From the NCBI GenBank assembly GCA_964372275.1, contig CAYJRR010000074.1, positions 1 to 23,138 on the forward strand: a stretch of 23,138 bases of DNA, in the 5' to 3' direction. This document shows, piece after piece, positions 1 to 7,507 of this stretch. This stretch comes from CAYJRR01 sp964372275 [NCBI: uncultured bacterium] (GTDB lineage Bacteria; CAYJRR01). The translations under genes were made by a program, and so were the position numbers. Below the pieces are notes generated by a model that did not search any database, was not told the origin of the DNA, and was given only the letters and a program-made list of their open reading frames with translations. Every line of letters begins with the position of its first letter. Position 1 is the stretch's first letter.

Positions 1-1310
1 CCCCCCGGCCCGCCCTGAGCCGCCGGGCTGTCTTCGAGATCGCTCCCTTTCCCGCCGGTGGCGCCGACCGTCCCGTTGAAGAGCGCGGCGTTCCCGGCCT
101 TGAGCACGATCGTCCCGCCGGCGCCGCCCCCACCGCCACCGCCCTGGCTACCGCTTCGGACCTGTCCGACGGCGCCGTTGGCCAGGATCGACCCTTGACC
201 CACGAGCTGACCGGCGGCGATCAGCAGGATCCCGCCGCCGGCTCCGCCGTACCGGGCTTCGGAGCTGAAATCGAGGTGTCCCGCTCCGCCGCCGCCGCCG
301 AGCAGCAACCGCTCCGGCACGCCCGCAACCACCCGTGACCCGCCGAGTCCGATCGTCAGATCGGAGGGGGAGGGGTCCTCCTCCTTGCCTCCGTTTCCGC
401 CCTGGCCCGCGTTGCCGCCGCCTCCGCCACCGGCGTTGTCGGCGTTCCCTCCGCCCCCGCCGTTGGCGAAGTTTCCGCGGCCGGCGCGGAGGCTGGTCTG
501 GGTGAAGGAGCGCGCGTCGAGACCCTCCCCTTTGCCACCGGCCCGGTTCACGTCGAGCGGGTAGTCGTTGCCGGTCTCGTGAAGGTTGCTGTTGCCGGTC
601 GCGTTGGGCGAGCCGCCGCGGAATCCGATGTCGCTGGCGGTGATCGAGCCGCCGTTCTGCACGGTCAGCGTATCGCGGACGAGGAGGGCGACGACGCCGC
701 CGGATGTCCCGTTCCAGGCGGCGCCCTGGACCTTCGTGTTGAACGGGACGTCGAGGTCTTCGTACTCCGGCACGGTGCAGGCCTGCGCGCGGGCGATCCC
801 CGAGGTGTAGAAGCGCGTCGAGAGGCGCCGGTCGACGGCGAGCCCGCCGTCGGTGCGGACGGCGGTGACGCGGAGCAGGCTCCACAGGCCGGCGGGTCCG
901 TCCTCCTCGGTGACCGGTGCTTGGGAGGCGGAGGCGGCGAACTCGGGGTTCTGCATCTGGATTGCGAGGAGCCGTTGCCCGACCGGGAACGAGCCGGCGT
1001 TCGCGAGATAGAGGACGCTCGCCCCGGTCGACGTGGTCGACGTCAGGAGCGCGACGCAGCTGTTGATCGTCTGGTTTCCGGAGACGATGACGCTTCCCGC
1101 GGCCCCGGTCCCGAGGTCGAGGCCGTCGAGGATGGGGGTCGGGGCCGCCGAATCGGTCGGCGTGCCGTCGGGCTCGTCGAGGTCGCCGTGCAGCTCGAAC
1201 TTCGCGCACGCGAGGTGCGCGACGACCACGGTGACCCCGAGCAACGCCCACCCGTGTCGCCGGGGGGAAGGGGGGGGATTCCCCCACGGGAGCGCGAAGG
1301 CGCGGACCAC
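1..1310 (-). CDS. Glycine-rich secreted or lipoprotein-like surface protein (C-terminus beyond window)
   Basis: The reading frame is open from position 1310 to the left edge (436 codons, no stop). I chose GTG 1310 because TAGAAT lies 6 nt upstream, as at other genes here, and no other start in this frame precedes the signal peptide (TTG 1244 would fall inside it). The N-terminus has Arg-Arg-His followed by a hydrophobic stretch ending HLAC-AKFE at Cys35. This is a signal peptide, but a poor lipobox because His is at -3, so lipidation is uncertain. The middle is a beta-strand-rich Ser/Thr/Val region. The second half is made of Gly runs alternating with short hydrophobic strands (AGGGILLIAAGQL, AGGTIVLKAGNAAL). 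That pattern is known from large secreted beta-helix-like proteins of Myxococcota and relatives. No enzymatic motif is visible. The role is unknown; a cell-surface or extracellular structural protein is inferred. The gene diverges from the PEGA gene at 1341. Confidence 0.75.
   Translation of the reverse strand, partial: MVRAFALPWGNPPPSPRRHGWALLGVTVVVAHLACAKFELHGDLDEPDGTPTDSAAPTPILDGLDLGTGAAGSVIVSGNQTINSCVALLTSTTSTGASVLYLANAGSFPVGQRLLAIQMQNPEFAASASQAPVTEEDGPAGLWSLLRVTAVRTDGGLAVDRRLSTRFYTSGIARAQACTVPEYEDLDVPFNTKVQGAAWNGTSGGVVALLVRDTLTVQNGGSITASDIGFRGGSPNATGNSNLHETGNDYPLDVNRAGGKGEGLDARSFTQTSLRAGRGNFANGGGGGNADNAGGGGGGNAGQGGNGGKEEDPSPSDLTIGLGGSRVVAGVPERLLLGGGGGAGHLDFSSEARYGGAGGGILLIAAGQLVGQGSILANGAVGQVRSGSQGGGGGGGAGGTIVLKAGNAALFNGTVGATGGKGSDLEDSPAAQGGPG
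1284..1308. repeat. REP-like GC hairpin unit, copy 1
   Basis: This 25-bp unit contains GCGC-gaag-GCGC inside AGCGCGAAGGCGCGGACC, preceded by a G-run/C-run dyad (1270-1285). Related units occur at 3659-3682, 3688-3712 and 10789-10813. This copy appears to be translated as the N-terminus of the minus-strand gene if GTG 1310 is the start. Confidence 0.6.
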
Positions 1311-1316
1311 CGTTCC

Positions 1317-1326
1317 ATTCTACAAT
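1317..1326. promoter_or_regulatory. Overlapping divergent -10 elements
   Basis: The plus strand reads TACAAT at 1321-1326 and the minus strand reads TAGAAT at 1322-1317, so the two hexamers share 2 bp. The minus element lies 6 nt from GTG 1310 and the plus element lies 14 nt from ATG 1341. No good -35 is visible on either side. The assignment rests on sequence similarity only. Confidence 0.4.
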
Positions 1327-1340
1327 AGGGGTGGAACTCC

Positions 1341-3125
1341 ATGATCCTTCTCGCCGCGCCCGCGTTCGATCCCCCGAAGACCGTTGGGGTCGTCGTCCTG
1401 CTCGACGACGCGCAGATCGCCGGCGAGGTCGAGGCGCGCATCGAATCGCTGCTCCGGGAGTCGGTCCTGTTCGAGATGCGCTCGGCCGAATGGCTCGCCG
1501 CCGAAGCGGCGCTTCCGTCCGAGGCGCCGCCGACCGAACCGTCGCCGGAGAAACGCAAGCAGGCCGACCAGCTGTTCGCCGAGGCCTCGGCCGCCTACGA
1601 CGAAGACCGGGAACCGGTGGCGATCGAGAAGCTGACCGCGCTCTCGGCGCTGATCGACAAGGATCCGTCGTTCTCGGTCCTCGACCGGGCCAAGCTCTAC
1701 CTGTGGAAGACGGCGATCTACCTCCTGCTGAAGGACGAGCGGCAGGCCGAAGTCGACGCCACCGTCGCCATCGCGCTGATTCCGGATCTCAAGATCGATC
1801 CCGACGAGTTTCCGCCGCAGGTCGTCCAGTTCGTGTCGAAGGTGCGGGAGTCCAAGCGTGTCTTCACCGCGACGGTGAAGACCTTTCCCGCCCACGCCAA
1901 GATTCTGCTCGACGGTCGCGCCGTTCCGGGCAGCTTCAAGCTCCTTGCCGGCAAGAGGTACCAGCTGACCGTCACGGCGCCGGGTCGCCGATCGGTGACC
2001 CGGCCGGTCGAGCTCGCCGCCGATCAATCGTTCAAGGTCCGGCTTCCGCTCGCCGTCCCGCCGGCCACGGAGACCGCGCTCAAGGGCCTCACGACCGGCG
2101 CGCCGGCGGAGGCGTCGTCGTCGGCGGCGACCGCGGTGGCCGCCAAGATGGGGGTCGACGGTCTGCTCCTCGTCACCGGACGGAAGCTCCCCGGCGGCGG
2201 ATCGATCGAGGTCCGGTGCGCCGCCGTCCACCTGGGGGAACGGACGGTGACGGTCGGCGAGACCCAGACGGTGGAGGTCAAGAACGCGGCGACGCTCGCG
2301 GTCTGGGGGCGACGGATGCTCGAGCGCGGGGCGCGGTCGAACGAAGGTGTGGTCCATCCGCTCGATCCGTCGGCGGTCGCGCGCCGGCAGGTAGCGGGCT
2401 GGGCGCTGGAGTCCGGGGCCGGCGCGCAGGTCTCGATCCGCGGACGGGAGCTCCTCGGCCGCGGGGGGATCGGGGCGAGCACCGCGTTCGCCGGCGTCGG
2501 GCCGGTCGCCTGGGCCGAGGCGGCCCGCGGGCGCTTCCACGCGGCGATCGAGGGCGGCTGGATCGATTACGGGATCTCCTCCACCCGGGCCGACCTTTCA
2601 CCGGCCCGGAGCGCGACGGTCGACGGCGGGGCGACGGGATTCGGCGAAGTCCGGGCGGGCTATTCCCATCCGCTCGGCGGAGGAGGGGCACCGACGTTTC
2701 GCGTCGGGCTCGAGCTGGCGGCGGCGTACGAGCGCCATGCCGCCGACGACGTCGAGTCGCTGCACCTGCTCACCTCCCACCGGCGCCTGGCGGTCGACGC
2801 CCGGCTGACCGGACGCGCCGTCCTCGCCGTCGGGCGGATGCCGGTGGCGATGCGTGCTCGTCTGGCGGTCGGTCCGTGGAGCGACTGGCGGGAGGAGCCG
2901 TCCGGGGCGTCGGGGAGCTCCCCCGCGCCGTCCCCGAGCGTCGGCGCCGCACTTTCGGTCGAGCTGGACCGCGGGCGTTGGGCAGGGCAACTCGGATATT
3001 CGTTCGAGCGGCGGAGGGTCGACTTCTCCGGGCCCGCCAGCGCCGATTTCGAGGAGCCGCTCACCGACGCGCGGATCGAGGAGACGATCCAGGGGGTCGG
3101 CGTGACGATCGGGTACCGGTTCTAG
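1341..3125 (+). CDS. PEGA-domain protein with C-terminal beta-barrel-like region
   Basis: This 594-aa protein has four parts. A short N-terminal hydrophobic stretch (MILLAAPAF) leads into about 50 residues resembling a receiver-free alpha/beta segment. Residues about 70-170 are helical. A PEGA-like beta-sandwich follows at about 175-235 (ILLDG, LLAGKRYQLTV, APGRR pattern). The long C-terminus (about 370-594) has alternating beta-strands and ends IGYRF, the terminal-Phe signature of outer-membrane barrels. PEGA domains are known in surface-layer and envelope proteins, so an envelope location is inferred. Start: an in-frame TAG at 1326-1328 leaves ATG 1341 as the first start, with AGGGGTGG at 1327-1334 as a possible Shine-Dalgarno. 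The signal peptide is unusually short and has no basic n-region. The stop overlaps the convergent gene by 4 bp. The specific role is unknown. Confidence 0.8.
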   Translation: MILLAAPAFDPPKTVGVVVLLDDAQIAGEVEARIESLLRESVLFEMRSAEWLAAEAALPSEAPPTEPSPEKRKQADQLFAEASAAYDEDREPVAIEKLTALSALIDKDPSFSVLDRAKLYLWKTAIYLLLKDERQAEVDATVAIALIPDLKIDPDEFPPQVVQFVSKVRESKRVFTATVKTFPAHAKILLDGRAVPGSFKLLAGKRYQLTVTAPGRRSVTRPVELAADQSFKVRLPLAVPPATETALKGLTTGAPAEASSSAATAVAAKMGVDGLLLVTGRKLPGGGSIEVRCAAVHLGERTVTVGETQTVEVKNAATLAVWGRRMLERGARSNEGVVHPLDPSAVARRQVAGWALESGAGAQVSIRGRELLGRGGIGASTAFAGVGPVAWAEAARGRFHAAIEGGWIDYGISSTRADLSPARSATVDGGATGFGEVRAGYSHPLGGGGAPTFRVGLELAAAYERHAADDVESLHLLTSHRRLAVDARLTGRAVLAVGRMPVAMRARLAVGPWSDWREEPSGASGSSPAPSPSVGAALSVELDRGRWAGQLGYSFERRRVDFSGPASADFEEPLTDARIEETIQGVGVTIGYRF

Positions 3126-3607
3126 AAGAACCAGCGGACGCCGATGCCGCCGTCGACCTCGGTGTCGACGTCGTCGACCACCTCGACCGCGAGCGCGATC
3201 TCGGCGAACAGCTCCAGCGGGGGGACGGAGTCGAATCGCATCGTGATCCCCAGCGGCGCCCGCGCCTCCAGCTCGGTGTCGTCGTCGTCGTCGAAGCGCC
3301 CCTCGTCGTCGTCGACCTCGAGCGCGCCGCCGACGCCGGCGAACCAGGCGATCGACACGTTCGATTCGCGGACGAACGGCGCGCCGACGAAGAGCCAGTC
3401 GAGGTGCAGATGCAGGTCGGCGCCGTCCCCCGCTCCGAGCGCGGCGTCGAGCGCGCTCGACGGCGTGAGTCGGATCTTGGCGGAGACGCCGGTCGGATCG
3501 CCGATCACCACCCCCAGGCCGGCCGATCCCGGCGCGCCGGACCCGGCGCGCGCCGGCGATGGCATCGCGAACAGGGCGACGAGCGTCGCCGCGGCGAGTG
3601 GTCGCAT
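3122..3607 (-). CDS. Small outer-membrane beta-barrel protein with Asp-rich loop
   Basis: This 161-aa protein has a signal peptide cleaved near ARA-GSG (residue 21). The mature part opens GLGVVIGDPTGVSAK, a pattern known from small barrel proteins of the DUF3996/BAPKO_0422 type (GxGxxxGxPTGxSxK). Alternating strands follow, and the protein ends GVRWFF, an aromatic C-terminus expected for BAM recognition. One loop is strongly acidic (DDDEGRFDDDDDTE) and could bind divalent cations, which is inference. Start ATG 3607 has no Shine-Dalgarno, but TATGAT lies 6 nt upstream, suggesting a leaderless mRNA. A longer open frame extends upstream but would run through the intergenic repeats and lacks a signal peptide at its start. 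The gene is convergent with the PEGA gene and divergent from the oxidoreductase gene. Confidence 0.78.
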   Translation of the reverse strand: MRPLAAATLVALFAMPSPARAGSGAPGSAGLGVVIGDPTGVSAKIRLTPSSALDAALGAGDGADLHLHLDWLFVGAPFVRESNVSIAWFAGVGGALEVDDDEGRFDDDDDTELEARAPLGITMRFDSVPPLELFAEIALAVEVVDDVDTEVDGGIGVRWFF

Positions 3608-3613
3608 GCCGGG

Positions 3614-3619
3614 ATCATA
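3614..3619 (-). promoter_or_regulatory. -10 element for the gene starting at 3607 (leaderless)
   Basis: Minus-strand TATGAT is followed by 6 nt (CCCGGC) and then ATG. A start point about 7 nt after the -10 would fall on the start codon. No clear -35 is visible. ACCCCT lies just upstream, as it does before the -10 at 10767-10772. Confidence 0.5.
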
Positions 3620-3658
3620 ACGCCGCAGGGGTTCGGCAGCGGATTCGGGGGAGGCTCC

Positions 3659-3712
3659 CCGAGGAGCGCGTAGGCGCGGACCGATTCCCGAGGAAGCCCG
3701 AAGGGCGGACCG
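3659..3712. repeat. REP-like GC hairpin units, copy 2 (tandem pair)
   Basis: There are two units. Unit A (3659-3682) has GCGC-gtag-GCGC. Unit B (3688-3712) has GCCC-gaa-GGGC. Both are flanked by CCGAGGA...GGACCG. The stem bases differ between units but stay complementary. A GGGGAGG/CTCCCC dyad (3648-3660) precedes them. They lie between two divergent promoters. Confidence 0.65.
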
Positions 3713-3743
3713 TCCGCGCCGGCGGCGACCGGCGTCACCGAGG

Positions 3744-3749
3744 TATACT
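3744..3749 (+). promoter_or_regulatory. -10 element for the oxidoreductase gene (leaderless)
   Basis: TATACT is followed by GCCCGCG and then ATG 3757, 7 nt downstream. There is no Shine-Dalgarno. The expected transcription start would coincide with the start codon. No convincing -35 is seen about 17 nt upstream. Confidence 0.5.
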
Positions 3750-3756
3750 GCCCGCG

Positions 3757-6700
3757 ATGGTCCGGGTTTCCGCGTCGCAGGGGGGAACGTCCGCGGCGGC
3801 GCCGGGCGACTTCGAGCTCGGAGTCCCGGGCTTCCGCTACGCCGATCTCTGGGTCGAGACGCGGCTCCAGGACCTCGCCGGCGCCTTCGACCGTGCCTTG
3901 ACCGAGGCCGACGCCGCGCTGGCGGAGCGCTGGACCGCCTACCGCGCCGCGAGCGGAGCGTCGCTCGGCCCGGTGGAGGAGAGCGCGCTGCTGATCGCCG
4001 TGGCGGAGCACCTCTCGCGGTTCGTCGCGCGGCTGTTCCGGGTGGAGGTCGAGGTCGCCGCACTCCGGGGGCGCGTCGACGCCGACAAGCCGATCTTCCG
4101 CATGAAGACCGACCTCCTCGCGCGGCGGGTCTTCAAGAAGGGGACCGCGCCGCGCGCCGCGGCCGACGACTTCCCGGCGCTCGACGCGGCCGTCGCGGCG
4201 CTGTTCACCGTCGCCTTTCCGGAGAAGCGGGGGGCCGCGGACGCGGAGCGCTCGGTCGCCGAGGCGGTGACGGCGTTGCTCGACGCCGAACGGCTCCTCG
4301 GCAAGCGTGACCGCGCCGGAGGCGAGCCGCTGCCGCCGCCGTTGGCGAAGATCGTCGCCTCGGTGCGGCGGGCCGTCGGCGATGCGCGCGACGACATGAC
4401 GGCGGTGCGCACGGCGATCGATCTCCTGGAGCGGTGGTCGTTCGCCCGCTCGCTGCACCCGGATGGGCGCCGGCAGATCCGGGACTGGGTCTCCTACCGC
4501 CATCCGCGGCCGCTCGACCACGAACGGCTGGTGGAGCTCCGCCCCGCCGACCCGATGATCCCCGAGTCGTTCGAGGGTCCGCCCGAGCACCGGCGTCGCC
4601 GCGACGGATTCGTCCTCACCGACCGTCGCGGCTCGTTCCGCGAGGTGCAGGGCGAGATCGAGTACTGCCTCTACTGCCACGAGCGCGAGAAGGACAGCTG
4701 CTCCAAGGGGCTTCCGGCGAAGGAGGGGGGCTTCAAGCAGAACCCGTTGGGGATCCCGCTCGCCGGCTGCCCGCTCGAGGAGCGGATCTCCGAGGCGCAC
4801 GCGCTCAAGGCCAACGGGGACTCGCTCGCGGCGCTGGCGGTGATCGCGATCGACAACCCGATGGCGCCCGGGACGGGGCATCGCATCTGCAACGACTGCA
4901 TGAAGGCCTGCGTCTTCCAGAAGCAGGAGCCGGTGAACATCCCGCAGGCCGAGACCGGGATCCTGACCGACGTGCTGTCGCTGCCGTGGGGGATCGAGAT
5001 CTACGGGCTGCTCACCCGCTGGAACCCGCTGAACGTGAAGCGGCCGGTGGCGCTCCCCTTCAACGGGAAGACGGTGCTGGTGGTGGGGCTGGGGCCGGCC
5101 GGCTACACCCTTTCGCACTACCTCCTGAACGAAGGGTTCGGGGTGATCGCCGTCGACGGCCTGAAGATCGAGCCGCTGCCGGAGGAGCTGGTCGGTGGAA
5201 ACGGCCGGACGCCGCGGCCGATCCGCGACCAGGGGGAGCTGTTCGAGGCGCTCGACCGGCGCGTGCTCTCCGGGTTCGGCGGCGTCTCCGAGTACGGCAT
5301 CACCGTCCGTTGGGACAAGAACTTCCTCACTCTGCTCCAGCTCACGCTCTCGCGGCGCAGGAACCTGCGCGTCTACGGCGGCGTGCGCTTCGGCGGGACG
5401 ATGACGATCGAAGACGCGTGGCGGTTGGGGATCGACCACGTGGCGATCGCGACCGGCGCGGGGAAGCCGACGATCATCGCCCTCAAGAACAACCTGATCC
5501 GCGGGATCCGCAAGGCGAGCGACTTCCTGATGGCGCTGCAACTCACCGGCGCCTTCAAGCGCTCGTCGATGGCCAACCTCCAGGTGCAGCTGCCGGCGGT
5601 GGTGATCGGCGGGGGACTGACCGCCATCGACACCGCGACCGAGCTCGCCGCCTACTACCCGGTGCAGGTGGAGAAGACGCTGGAGAGGTTCGAGGTCTTG
5701 TGCGCCGAGCGCGGCGAGGAGGCGATGTGGAACCTCTTCCAGGACCGCGCGGAGAGCTCGATCCTGAAGGAGTTCCTGGAACACGGCCGCGCCGTGCGGG
5801 AGGAACGGGCGCGCGCGGCGCTCCTCGGCGAAGCGCCCGACTTCCAGAAGCTGGTGCGCGCGTGGGGCGGCGTGCAGATCGTCTACCGCAAGCGGCTCGT
5901 CGACTCGCCGGCCTATCGCCTGAACCACGAAGAGGTGGTGAAGGCGTTCGAGGAGGGGGTCCGCTTCGTCGAGAAGATGAGCCCGGTGGAGGCGGTCCCG
6001 GACCTGTGGGGGGCGGTTTCGGCGATGGTGTTCGAGCGCCAGGCCTACGAGAACGGGAAGTGGCGCGCCACGGGCGAGAAGGTGACGCTTCCGGCGAAGA
6101 CCGTCTGCGTCGCCGCCGGGACGAGCCCCAACGTCACCTACGAGAAGGAGTACCCGGGCACCTTCGAGATGGACGCCCGGCGCGAGTTCTTCCGCGCCCA
6201 CGAGGCGAAGATCGCCGACGACGGGACGGTGGAGCTCGTGCCGGCGCCGGAGGAGGAAGGGCCCAAGGGGGCGCGCGGCTTCTTCACCTCCTACCACAAC
6301 CCGGAATTTCCCGGACGACTCGTCAGCTACTTCGGCGACAACCATCCCGTCTACGCCGGGAACGTGGTCAAGGCGATGGCCTCGGCGCGCGACGGTTTCC
6401 CGCACGTGCGCCGGCTGTTCGCGCGCGAGATCGACCGTCTCGACCCCGCAGGCTTGCCTTCGCACGAGGCGCGGTTCGAGCGGATCGCGCGGACCCTCGA
6501 CGACGCGCTGCGGGCGACGGTGGTGGCGGTGAGGCGCCTGACGCCGACGATCGTCGAGGTGGTGGTGCGCTCCCCGTGGGCGGCGGAGAGGTTCCGGCCC
6601 GGACAGTTCTATCGGCTCCAGAACTACGAGCGGTTCGCGCCGGCGGTCGACGGGACGCGGCTGCAGATGGAAGGGATCGCGCTGACCGGCGCATGGGTCG

Positions 6701-7506
6701 ATCGCGAGCGCGGCGAGCTTTCGCTGATCGTCCTCGAGATGGGCGGCTCGTCGCGGCTCTGCAACACGCTCGTTCCCGGGCAGCCGGTGGTGGTGATGGG
6801 TCCGACCGGAACGCCGACCGAGATCCCGAAGGGGGAGAAGGTGGCGTTGGTGGGAGGGGGCCTGGGGAACGCCGTCCTCTTTTCGATCGCCAAGGCGCTC
6901 AAGGACGCCGGGAGCCAGGTCCTCTACTTCGCCGGCTACAAGCACCTGACCGACGTCTTCAAGCGCGACGAGATCGAGTCCTTCACCGACCAGGTCGTCT
7001 GGTCGACCGATCCGGGAAGCCCGCGTGTCGATCCACGTCGGCCCGACGACAAGAGCGTCACCGGCAACATCGTGCAGGCGATGATCGCCTACGCCGACGG
7101 CACGCTGGGGCCGATGAAGATCCCGCTGCACGAGGTGACGCGGATGATCGTCATCGGCAGCGACCGGATGATGGCGGCGGTGAAGATGGCGCGGAAAGGG
7201 CCGCTGGCGCCGTTCCTCCGCAAGGACTGCGAGGCGATCGGGTCGATCAACTCCCCGATGCAGTGCATGATGAAGGAGATCTGCGCCCAGTGCCTGCAGA
7301 AGCACGTCGATCCGGAGACGGGGGCCGAGCGTCCGCCGGTCTTCTCCTGCTTCAACCAGGACCAACGATTGGACGAGGTCGACTTTCAGAACCTGAACGA
7401 CCGGCTCAAGGCGAACGGCGTGCTGGAGAAGCTGACCAACGCCTGGCTCGACCGCCTGCTGGCCCGCGGCGTGCGCGAGGGGACCGTCACGCTCCAGGCG
7501 GTTTGA
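3757..7506 (+). CDS. Multidomain FAD/NAD(P) Fe-S oxidoreductase, Nfn-like subunit fusion
   Basis: This is a 1249-aa cytoplasmic enzyme. Residues 1 to about 300 are mostly helical and unrecognised. Seven cysteines follow (304, 307, 315, 338, 378, 381, 385), the last three in ICNDCMKAC followed by EPVNIPQAE. They resemble the N-terminal two-[4Fe-4S] domain of GltD, dihydropyrimidine dehydrogenase and NfnB. GLGPAG (about 444-449) and IGGGLTAID (about 617-625) are the two nucleotide-binding motifs of a GltD-type FAD/NAD(P) module. From about 905 a PyrK/ferredoxin-reductase-like module begins (RPGQFYRL, GPTGTPTEIP, ALVGGGLGNAVL). It ends with C1170-x5-C1176-x2-C1179-x18-C1198, like the PyrK [2Fe-2S] site. 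The order GltD-like then PyrK-like matches NfnB and NfnA joined in one chain. Electron transfer among NAD(P)H, flavins and a ferredoxin-like carrier is inferred; bifurcation is a hypothesis. The next gene starts 1 nt after the stop. Confidence 0.85.
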   Translation: MVRVSASQGGTSAAAPGDFELGVPGFRYADLWVETRLQDLAGAFDRALTEADAALAERWTAYRAASGASLGPVEESALLIAVAEHLSRFVARLFRVEVEVAALRGRVDADKPIFRMKTDLLARRVFKKGTAPRAAADDFPALDAAVAALFTVAFPEKRGAADAERSVAEAVTALLDAERLLGKRDRAGGEPLPPPLAKIVASVRRAVGDARDDMTAVRTAIDLLERWSFARSLHPDGRRQIRDWVSYRHPRPLDHERLVELRPADPMIPESFEGPPEHRRRRDGFVLTDRRGSFREVQGEIEYCLYCHEREKDSCSKGLPAKEGGFKQNPLGIPLAGCPLEERISEAHALKANGDSLAALAVIAIDNPMAPGTGHRICNDCMKACVFQKQEPVNIPQAETGILTDVLSLPWGIEIYGLLTRWNPLNVKRPVALPFNGKTVLVVGLGPAGYTLSHYLLNEGFGVIAVDGLKIEPLPEELVGGNGRTPRPIRDQGELFEALDRRVLSGFGGVSEYGITVRWDKNFLTLLQLTLSRRRNLRVYGGVRFGGTMTIEDAWRLGIDHVAIATGAGKPTIIALKNNLIRGIRKASDFLMALQLTGAFKRSSMANLQVQLPAVVIGGGLTAIDTATELAAYYPVQVEKTLERFEVLCAERGEEAMWNLFQDRAESSILKEFLEHGRAVREERARAALLGEAPDFQKLVRAWGGVQIVYRKRLVDSPAYRLNHEEVVKAFEEGVRFVEKMSPVEAVPDLWGAVSAMVFERQAYENGKWRATGEKVTLPAKTVCVAAGTSPNVTYEKEYPGTFEMDARREFFRAHEAKIADDGTVELVPAPEEEGPKGARGFFTSYHNPEFPGRLVSYFGDNHPVYAGNVVKAMASARDGFPHVRRLFAREIDRLDPAGLPSHEARFERIARTLDDALRATVVAVRRLTPTIVEVVVRSPWAAERFRPGQFYRLQNYERFAPAVDGTRLQMEGIALTGAWVDRERGELSLIVLEMGGSSRLCNTLVPGQPVVVMGPTGTPTEIPKGEKVALVGGGLGNAVLFSIAKALKDAGSQVLYFAGYKHLTDVFKRDEIESFTDQVVWSTDPGSPRVDPRRPDDKSVTGNIVQAMIAYADGTLGPMKIPLHEVTRMIVIGSDRMMAAVKMARKGPLAPFLRKDCEAIGSINSPMQCMMKEICAQCLQKHVDPETGAERPPVFSCFNQDQRLDEVDFQNLNDRLKANGVLEKLTNAWLDRLLARGVREGTVTLQAV

Positions 7507-7507
7507 C

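Noticed and set aside
148-1287. Open frame starting at GTG 1287 on the minus strand
   Set aside because: The translation is Arg/Pro-rich. The frame shifted by one gives a signal peptide and a coherent Gly-rich protein.
3608-4063. N-terminal extension of the small barrel gene
   Set aside because: It would cover the repeats and the divergent promoter, and it would bury a good signal peptide.
3505-7365. Very long open frame antisense to the oxidoreductase gene
   Set aside because: It has Arg/His/Leu-rich low-information composition and no motif. It is a by-product of high GC opposite a strong coding frame.
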